A stretch of DNA of 64,000 nt from Apus apus (lineage: Eukaryota > Chordata > Aves > Apodiformes > Apodidae), in NCBI RefSeq assembly GCF_020740795.1, contig NC_067285.1, positions 39,468,511 through 39,532,510 of the forward strand, written 5' to 3'. This document shows, piece after piece, positions 43,506 to 64,000 of this stretch (positions within the stretch are counted from its first letter, which is position 1; every line of letters starts with the position of its first letter). Both the position numbers and the translations under genes were made by a program. The notes below the pieces were generated by a model. That model saw only the letters and a list, made by a program, of their open reading frames with translations, was not told where the DNA came from and did no database searches.

Positions 43506-43764
43506 AAGACCTGGTGCTTCGTTTGGGCTGTGGTCTGCAGACTCCTCAAACTGCCCTCCCTCCTCTTGAGCTGATTCAGGAGGTGCAGGGACACGATGGG
43601 GAACACTTGCCTGGCTGCACTGCTTCTCCAGGCTACCAGCCATCTGCCAGGGAAAAGCCCCACTCCTTGCTTACCCTCCACCTGGGAGCCCGTCCAGTTT
43701 TCTCCTGGTTTGCAGCCTGAAAGACAGAAATGAAAACGATGGTTGTGATCCAAAGGATTCTCCA

Positions 43765-44157
43765 GGCTGGGAGAGTTGGGGTGTTCAGCCTGGAGAAGAG
43801 AAGGCTCCAGGGAGACCTTAGAGCACCTTCCAGTGCCTGAAGGGGCTCCAGGAAAGCTGGGGAGGGGCTTGGGACAAGGGCAGGGAGGGAGAGGAGAAGG
43901 GGGGATGGATGAAAACTGGAAGAGGGAGAATCAGGTGAGACATGAGGAGGGAATTCTGGAGTGTGATGGTGGTGAGACCCTGGCCTAGGTTGCCCAGGGA
44001 AGCTGTGGCTGCCCCATCCCTGGCAGTGTTGAAGGGCAGGTTGGATGGGGCTTGGAGCAGCCTGGGCTGGTGGGGGGTGTCTCTGCCCATGCAGGGGGGT
44101 TGGATCTAAATGACCTTGAAGGTCCCTTCCAAACCAAACCATTCCATGATTTTATGA
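43765..44157 (+). mobile_element. CR1 LINE fragment downstream of ABCG2
   Basis: It runs from CAGGCTGGGAGAGTTGGGGT to CCCTTCCAAACCAAACCATT and CCATGATTTTATGAC. Confidence 0.9.
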
Positions 44158-44824
44158 CTACCAATGAAATTTTGGCTCCTACAACTATGGTGAAGAATTT
44201 GATCAATCTGATTGCAGAGTTGCTCCCCTAAGAGTTTGATGGCTGGATTGTGCTGCTGTGTGAGCACTGTCCTCGCAATCCCTGGCAGGAAAGAAGCTAC
44301 AAAGTGGTGCACTTGGGAGTAACAGACTCTGTCCTTCCCTTGAGATGAAGGAGAACTCTTCCTGGACAAGAGCTCTGGGATTTGCAGTGCTCACACTCTC
44401 TGCCTCTAGTGGGAATTAAATCATACAGGTAGATGTTTATTAATTGCACCAGTTAACTACGGAGTGAAATTCAGAGTTGAGTGTTAGACAGTGCAGGAAG
44501 AGATGTTTGTTTTGCATAGATGCATTTGAGATGATCAACTGCTAAAATGCAGCTAAAAAATGCAGTAAAAAGCAATAAAAGTTTAGGGGTTTCTTGTTGA
44601 GTCCATTCAAGAGGTGAGTAGTTTCACTTCATCTGGTGATTTCCTTCCTCAGAAGCCACTGTTGTGTCCTGAACCTTATTTTCAGATTGGAATCACATTT
44701 TCAACTTCAATGCTGAAAAATTAAGGACCAGCTACAACTACTGGGGTTAGAGAGATGGACAGTTTTAAAACTGGGCTGCTGGATTTGTTTTCTCTAAAGA
44801 CAGCCTCTCTAATTGAGTCCCTCC

Positions 44825-45215
44825 CCCCAGCTTTCCTGGAGCCCCTTCAGGCCCTGGAAGGTGCTCTAAGGTCTCCCTGGAGCCTTCTCTTCTCCAGGCT
44901 GAACACCCCACCTCTCCCAGCCTGGCTCCAGAGCAGAGCTGCTCCAGCCCTCCCATCATCTCCGTGGCCTCCTCTGGACTCTCTCCAGCAGCTCCATGTC
45001 CTTGTGTTGGGGGCTCCAGAGCTGGAGCCAGCTCTGCAGGCAGGGTCTGACACTCCCTGGCCCTGCTGCCCAAGCTGCTTGTGCTGCAGCCCAGGACAGG
45101 GTTGGTTTCTGGGCACCAGCATCACGTTGGAGCTTCTCATCCAACACCACCCCCAAGTCCTCCTCCTCAGGGCTGCTCTCAATCCATGTCATGTCAGACT
45201 TCACTGTCACACCTT
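44825..45215 (-). mobile_element. CR1 LINE fragment
   Basis: Reverse-complement CR1 body from AGCTTTCCTGGAGCCCCTTC to CAAGTCCTCCTCCTCAGGGC. The usual 3' end is missing. Confidence 0.85.
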
Positions 45216-45650
45216 AAATGAAGATGATCTTCTCTTTTTACCCAGCATTTCAAGATGTATCAGGATCAAAGAAGACAGGACTAATAAATTGCTTCCAGCT
45301 GAGCAGCCATGGCAGAGTGTTTTCTTCTACAGTGGAAAAACTGAAACTGGCAGCTGGTGCTGATTGCTAACCTGTCCTCATGCAAGATTAAAGTTGGAGC
45401 AGCAGGCTCAGGAGGGCAGAGAGATGAGAATTTCCCCTTTCTGCTCTTTTTCTGTCATTCCAGTGGAAAGCTGCACAAATCAGGCTGAAAGGCAGAAGTG
45501 AAATAAGACACAAACTTCTGGTTCTCTCCTTTTCTTTGGGCACTGACTGGTTCATCTCTCTTGCACAAGCCAGGAGATACAGCATCTGCACAGGTCCTGT
45601 AACTTGTACCTGTATGAGCAAGGAAAGAAGGGGGGAAGTAATTAGTAGAA

Positions 45651-46126
45651 GGGAAATGAGTCCAGAATCCCAGAGATTAAGAGGCTCTGAGGAGGTGTGT
45701 GTCTGTGTGGTGATACTGTGGAGATCCTTAATAATTGCTTTGTAAAAGCTTGACCTTGTGACAAGAATTAGACCCTCCAGGATCCCATAATCCCCCGAGG
45801 TTAATGGTCCTGACTTGTTTCTCACACTCTTGTCTATCTCCCCACCCTCATTAGGGGTGGATTTTCCAAGCACTCTGTGAGAGGTTCACAGCTCGTTAAG
45901 CCTCTTGTCACTAATCTCTTCCAAATGGGCCTTGATATGATCCCTGCTTCCCCCTGCAACTGGCCTGGGAGCTGAATTATCCCTGACATCTGCTCCTTTG
46001 GGCAGGATCTCAGGGAGAGGGCACCAATGGCTCAAAGTGGTTTGGAGAAGACTCAGGCCCTGCCCACGCTTGGGAATGGCAGAACTGCCTGATACCTTCA
46101 GCTTTCCTGGGATCTCTGTCATTTGA
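45651..46126 (+). repeat. 475-bp direct duplication, copy 2 (downstream of ABCG2)
   Basis: The near-identical partner of 32717-33190, same orientation, about 12.9 kb away. It is flanked by unrelated sequence. A solo LTR or other interspersed repeat is an alternative to segmental duplication. Confidence 0.95.
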
Positions 46127-46539
46127 ACTTAGCATCAAACACTTGTGATTTCCAGAATGCAATGATCCTAATTCTGTCATTAACTTGACTGAAATCTTGC
46201 TTTTGTGTCTTGAAATTCCTGCTTTGGTTTGCTTCCATGTCACAGGGAGTGATTTAATCCGGAGTCCAGGCAGCTTTAAAATACTTACTTATGTTTAGGT
46301 TTAATGTAAAATTAATCCATCTGGCAGAAGGTTTTTTTTTTTTTTTCTTTTAAATCCTCCTTCTGAACCACTTTAAAATAATTAAAAATAAATCACAAGC
46401 TGAAGGCTGCTCTTCTAAAGAGGTACTGCAATTAGTTGGAATTTACTCCTTTGAAGGAAGCTTTGTCCTTACAAGAATCTTAGTGCTTTTAAGTTTTATT
46501 GAGTAGAGGAAGTAAAGGGTTTTGTCTTTTCAGTGCTTG

Positions 46540-46640
46540 TCACCTCCCAGTAGAGCAGGTTGCTCCAAGCTCCATCCAGCCTGCCCTTGAGCACTTCCAG
46601 GGTGGAGCTTCCACAGCTTCATACTCTCCATATCACCCCA
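46540..46640 (-). repeat. short CR1 fragment
   Basis: TGCTCCAAGCTCCATCCAGC and GAGCACTTCCAGGGTGGAGC match the CR1 interior in reverse complement, with no 3' end. Confidence 0.6.
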
Positions 46641-46887
46641 AGCTTGTTTGGCTCTACAGGGAGTTGTGGCTGGAGAGGAGATGATCAAGATCAACACATG
46701 GTTGTTGTCTAATTCTTGCCACAGAAGTTGATAGAAGTTGAAGTTGATGGCAATTTGATTCGTGGATCCACATTTACAACTGGCTGTGGGTTCAACAGGA
46801 GGTCACCTTTCCAGCAGCCTTACTGAGCTTTCCACCTGTGCACCAGTGTTTCCCAGTTCCTCCAGTAATGGGAGTAACTCCCAGTCA

Positions 46888-47040
46888 CTCCTGTTAGAAA
46901 TGCAATGCAGTGTTGTTTTCACATCCTAGTGCTGGAAGCAGAGTGTTGCGGGTTTTTTTATACCCTAGGGTTAGGAATATAATAGTTTGTTTAAGAGAAG
47001 TGAGGTCTCTGCACATCCCAGTGACACCTGGGGTGGTTTA
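46888..47040 (+). repeat. dispersed repeat, copy 2, left edge of the telomere-like block
   Basis: TGTTAGAAATGCAATGCAGTG begins a match to 16226-16400. It is followed by about 185 bp of non-repetitive sequence and then the telomere-like array. Confidence 0.6.
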
Positions 47041-47224
47041 TGGGCCAAGAGACTGAGGGGCTGAATTGGGCTCCATCTGGGGGATCCCAACATGGAGCAG
47101 AACAAGGGAGTCCTACCAGCACCGAGTGCTGCCAGACTGGCCATGTTAAGACTCCAGTAGGAGCTGAAGGCCAGCTCAGCCAAGTGGTTCATCACCACTG
47201 ACATCACCAAGGGGTTTTTAATCT

Positions 47225-48735
47225 GTCCCCCTGGCATCTAGGGTTAAGTGCCAGGGGTTAAGGGTCTAGGGTTCAGCATCTGGTGTTACGTGTCTATGGA
47301 TAAGCTTTTAGGCTTAATGGTTTAGTGTTAAGGGTCTTGGGTTAAGTGTCCAGAGTTAAGGGTCTAGAGTTAAGAGTCTAGTGTTAAAGGTCAAGGGTTA
47401 ATGGTCTAGGGTTAAGGGTCTTGGGTTAAGGGTTTAGGGTTAAGTGCCTGGGGTTAAAGGTCTAGGTTATAGCATCCAGTAGTAAAGGTTTACGCTTCAG
47501 GGTCTGGAGTTAAGTGTCTGGGGTTAAGTGCTCAAGGGTTAAGGGTCTAGGGTAAAGCATCTGGAATTAAGCCTCTAGTTTTAAGGGTCTAGGGTTAACT
47601 GTCTAAGGTTAAGGATCTTGACTTAAGGATCTTGACTTAAGCTTAAAAGACTAGGTTTAAGCCTCTAGGGTTAAGGGCCTAGGGTCTAGCATCCAGGGTT
47701 AAGTGCCAAGTGTTAAGGGCCTATGGTTAAGCTTTTAGGCTTAAGTGTTTAGGGTTAAGGGTCTAGGATTGAGGGTCAAGAGATGAATGTCCAGAGTTAA
47801 GGGTCTAGGGTTAAGAGAGACTAGTGTTAAGGGCCAAAAGCTAACGGGCTAGGGTTAAGGGTCTTGGGTTAAGGGTCTAGGTTTAAGCATCTGAGGTTAA
47901 AGGTCTAGGTTATAGCATCCAGTGGTAAGGATATAGGCTTAAGGGTCTGGAGTGAAGCATCTAGGGTCTAGGGTTAAGTGCCAAGGGTTAAGAGTTTAGG
48001 GTGAAGGGTCTAGGGTTAAGAGTCTAGTGTTAAGGGCCAAAGGTGAAGGGTCTTGGGTTAAATGTCTGGGGTTAAAGATCTAGGTTGAGAGTCTAGGGTT
48101 AAGGGTCTGGAGCTAAGCATCTAGTTTTAAGGTCTAGGGTTAATGGTCTAAGTTTAAGGATCTTGACTTAAGGGTCAAGCATTTAGACTCTAGGGTTAAG
48201 GGTCCAGGGTTAAGCATTGAGGGTCTAGTGTCTAGGGTTAAGTGCCAAAGGGTTAAGGGTCTGGTGTTTAGGGTCTATGGATGAGCTTTTAGGCTTAAGC
48301 ATTTAGTGTGAAGGGTCTTGGCTTAAGAATCTAGGGTTATGGATCTAGGGTTAAGGTTCAAGAGATAAGTGTCCAGAGTTTGTGGTCTAGGGTTAAGAAT
48401 CTTGGGTTAAGGGTCTAGGTTGAAGGGTGTGGAGTTAAGGGTCTAGTGTTAAGTGTCTATGGTTAAGACTCAAGGGTTTGAGGGTCTAGGGTTCAGGGTC
48501 TAAAATAAAGCATCTAAAGGTCTAGGTTTATAGGTTAAGAGGATAGGGTTAAGGGTCTAGGTTTAAGAGTCTAGTGTTAAGGGCCAGTTGTTAATTGTCT
48601 AGGGTTAAGGGTCTTAAGTATCTGTGGTTAAAAGTCTAGGTTATAGTGTCCAGTGGTAATGGTAAAGGCTTAAGGGTCTGGAGTTGAGCATCTAGGGCCT
48701 AGTGTTTAGGGTCTAGGGTAAAGTCTAGGAAAAGG
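47225..48735 (+). repeat. interstitial telomere-like degenerate repeat
   Basis: About 1.5 kb is made almost wholly of 7-base steps of TTAAGGG, TCTAGGG and close variants. The commonest period is 14 bases, TCTAGGGTTAAGGG, and AGGGTTA occurs dozens of times. The G-rich strand is the plus strand throughout. There are few perfect TTAGGG tandem runs, so it is an old or non-canonical relative of telomeric DNA, or a minisatellite that happens to resemble it. Confidence 0.9.
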
Positions 48736-49334
48736 GGGATATTCAAGGGGCATAACTGGTCACTGTGACCTCAGCCATGGTATGATGGCTTCAAGATTTA
48801 TTATTGCATTGGAAGGAATAATGCATTCCTGCCATGGTAGCTGCTTCAGCATATTATCTTATTCCTCATGTTATACTGGACCTTAGCTACCTGTACCACT
48901 GGCCTGCTGCATGTGTTTTCTGTGACTGTTGAAGTAAAAGACCATCACACACACACCCCTCCTCCTGTGATTCCTGTGTGAACAGTTTTCCTGAAGGACT
49001 TTCCTGATCAGGCCCAGCCACCCCCCTCCAAATCATCAAAATCTAGTCAAATCAGTAACTGTGGGTATTAAGCAAGTGTATGTTTTTAATTTATAACCTC
49101 CTGAATATGCACTGAGGAAACTGTTTTCAATAAGCCTGCAGAACAAGAGTTTCGACTACAGCTTGAGGTCCTGATGATGTTTTTAGGTCAGAGACCCTGA
49201 AACAGTGTTTGTAGAATGTTTCTTGGTAACCCCAGGTTTTCTGAACTATTTGAAGTGTCTGGGAGGCTGTCTTCAAGGGAAGCTTCTTCCTTAATAAACT
49301 GACTTTGTTTCCTTCCAGAAAGGTACTGCACAAG
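48736..49334. other. spacer with LTR-like end, family not recognised
   Basis: Contains AAGTAAAAGACCATCACAC followed by CTCCTGTGATTCCTGTGTGA, which looks like the U5 end of an LTR. No coding sequence is recognised. Confidence 0.35.
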
Positions 49335-49690
49335 TGTGAGTGTGCTGGTTTGGTTGGTGGGCTTTTTGGTAGTGGGGGAGGACCTGGGTGGCTCCTGTAA
49401 GAAGCTGAGAAGCTGCCCCTGCTCCAAACCAGCCAAGGAGCCATCAGAGGGACAAGAGATGAACCTCTGCAATGAACATAGGAGAGAACTGAGGGAAGAG
49501 CTGAGCAGAGTGAGTGATTTGGGAGGAAGAGCTGGAGAGGCAGAACTGTGCTGCTGGTTGGTGAGGAACAAGGTGCCCAAGTTTCCCTGCAACCCATGGT
49601 GAGATGGCAGCTGTGCCCCTGCATCCGTGGAGGAACGTGGTGGAACATTCCCTGAAGGAGCCAGGAGGGGTGGACTTGGATTAAACTCAT
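49335..49690 (+). repeat. dispersed LTR-like repeat, second forward copy
   Basis: TGTGCTGGTTTGGTTGGTGG starts about 350 bp shared with 10835-11170, including ACATAGGAGAGAACTGAGGG, GAGATGGCAGCTGTGCCCCT and CATTCCCTGAAGGAGCCAGG. Internal gaps relative to the first copy are visible. Confidence 0.7.
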
Positions 49691-49910
49691 TGGTAACTGT
49701 GAAGGCATGTTAAAAATCCAAGTGTTTGTCAGCAGAAATGCTGTACAAAAATGACTAGGTATTCTTCTGGGAGAGATTGATGCATGAGAATTGCTGGCTT
49801 CAAGACTGCATATTTATCTTGCAGATTCCTCATGTACACAAACAAATCTTCAGAGTGCTAAGCATTATCAGGTTCATATTTGTCATTTTTAATTAAACAA
49901 AAAAAATGTG

Positions 49911-49916
49911 TTTATT
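49911..49916 (-). promoter_or_regulatory. candidate RIOK2 poly(A) signal
   Basis: AATAAA on the minus strand, about 400 bases after the RIOK2 stop. An ATTAAA at about 50107 is a weaker alternative. Confidence 0.5.
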
Positions 49917-50318
49917 ACACGAGGGCAGCATTTGAAATTTTTGTATCATTACAAAACCTGGTTTAAAAAATATCCCTTCCTTCCCTCTTCTGAGGCATCC
50001 TCTGCACAGCACAAGCTTCTTACTCCAAATCAACACAGTGCAATTATTTCCAACATGATACTGTTGGAAATGACTGTAGTTCAAATTATCTTAACTGGTA
50101 CTACTAATTTAATTTAAATTACAGTCCATGCTTTTTAACCAGAAACAAAAAGCTAAATCCCCCAAATGAAGTCACAGGATTCAGAATGAGGATTATTCAC
50201 TTCCAGAAATAAAGTAATTAGGTGTAGAGAAGACTCCATTGGTATTAAAGGATTATTGGTTATGAGCATAATTATTTAACCTTTATAAATGACAAGTTTT
50301 CTCATATTCTTTAATAAA

Positions 50319-62877
<12,559 letters not shown>

Positions 62878-63035
62878 TTACATCTGATGGCCAAAGTTTT
62901 TTGCTTTGTTTCTCACTATTTGCTGCATGGCAAGTTCTAAGACAGTTAGAAAAGACAGCCAGATTTACATATTCTACATTAGAGTTCTGAACAAGACAAA
63001 ATTATTGTTAAAGAGATCATGATATTCCATTACAA

Positions 63036-64000
63036 AAATCACAGAACCATAGAACCCTTCAGGTTGGAGAAGCCCCTTGGGATCCCCGAGTCCAACCACC
63101 ATCCCTGCTCTACCAAGTTCTCCCCTAAACCATCTCCACCAACACCACATCCAAACAACCTAACAACCTTTAAACACATCCAGGGATGGTGACTCCACCA
63201 CTTCCCTGGGCAGCCTATTTCAGTGTCTAACCACTCTTGCTGTGAAAAGATTTTTCCTACTGTCCAGTCTAAACCTGCCCTGTTGCAGCTTGAAGCCCTT
63301 CCCTCTTGTGCTGTCACTAATGACCTGTGAGAAGAGACCAGCACCAACCTCTCTACAATGACCTTTCAGGCAGTTGTGGAGACTGATGAGGTCTCCCCTC
63401 AGCCTCCTCTTCCCCAAACTAAACATTCCCAGCTCCTTCAAGGGTTCTTCATCAGATTGATTCTCTAGGCCCTTCCCCAGCTTTGTTGCCCTCCTCTGTC
63501 CTCACTCCAGCACCTCGAGATCTCTCTTGAATTGAGGTGCCCAAAACTGGACACAACACTCAGGTGTGGCCTCACCAGTGCTGAGCACAGGGGGACAATC
63601 ACCTCTCTCCTTCTGCTGGTCACACTATTCCTGATACAAAACAGGATGCCACTGGCTTTCTTGGCCACCTGGGTACACTGCTGGCTCATGTTCAGCGACT
63701 TGTCAATGAGAACCCCCAGGTCCTTTCCTGCCACACTTCCCCAAGCCTGGAACATTGCCTGGGGTTGCTGTGGCCCAAGTGCAGGACCTGGCACTTGGCC
63801 TGGCTGAAGCCCAGACCACTGACATTAGTCCAATGTTCTAATCTATCCAAGTCTCTCTGTAGAGCCTCCCTATCCTCATGCAGATCAACACTCCTGCCTA
63901 GCTTGGTGTCATCTGCAAACTTACTGATAATACACTCTATGTCCTTACCAAGATCATCAATAAAAATGTTTAACAGAAATATCCCAACACTGAGCCCTGA
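63036..64000 (-). mobile_element. CR1 LINE, older subfamily, reaching the window end
   Basis: Tail ATCACAGAACCATAGAACCC and GGTTGGAGAAGCCCCTTGGG, body to AGCTTGGTGTCATCTGCAAAC and AATAAAAATGTTTAACAGAA. It differs from the other copies by its GGAGAAGCCC type 3' end and longer 5' extension, and continues past base 64000. Confidence 0.9.

Noticed and set aside
47225-48735. True chromosome end (functional telomere)
   Set aside because: The repeat is degenerate, mostly 14-base period, and flanked on both sides by unique sequence and genes.

Overview
The window is vertebrate nuclear DNA, almost certainly from a bird. Three conserved genes are split into many short exons with canonical splice sites. 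The introns and spacers are packed with CR1 LINE 3' fragments whose tails carry the ATTCTATG-type repeats typical of birds and other sauropsids. There is no prokaryotic gene organisation. Most long open frames are shadows of CR1 copies or of a minisatellite.

Layout: (1) 94-7547, minus strand: the first three coding exons of CDKL2, a CDK-like kinase; the rest of the gene lies left of base 1. Its GC-rich promoter abuts a minisatellite of about 2.2 kb (7730-9930). (2) 9930-15180: intergenic DNA with an inverted duplicate of ABCG2 intron 8, an LTR-like repeat and a 44-bp tandem array. (3) About 15200-43500, plus strand: a complete ABCG2 half-transporter gene. It has a probable non-coding exon 1 in a GC-rich promoter and 15 coding exons (22174-42744). 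They join to an uninterrupted 662-residue frame with all ABC motifs intact. Two introns need GC donors, and the exon 8 donor is tandemly duplicated. (4) 43500-49900: intergenic DNA with CR1s, a 475-bp near-identical copy of an ABCG2 intron 9 segment, and 1.5 kb of degenerate telomere-like repeat (47225-48735). (5) 50319-62843, minus strand: the last seven coding exons of RIOK2, a ribosome-biogenesis kinase; its 5' exons lie right of base 64000.

CDKL2 and ABCG2 are head to head, and ABCG2 and RIOK2 are tail to tail. The three genes have unrelated jobs: cytoplasmic or ciliary-type kinase, membrane efflux pump, and 40S maturation. There is no sign of an operon-like system.

The human counterparts map to 4q21 (CDKL2), 4q22 (ABCG2) and 5q15 (RIOK2, in the CHD1 neighbourhood that is Z-linked in birds). 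The telomere-like tract therefore lies between gene blocks expected on different avian chromosomes. That, and the minisatellite seeded by an inverted ABCG2 duplication, are the most interesting things here. All exon boundaries come from reading splice sites and checking codon phase by eye. Repeat family calls are by pattern recognition only.
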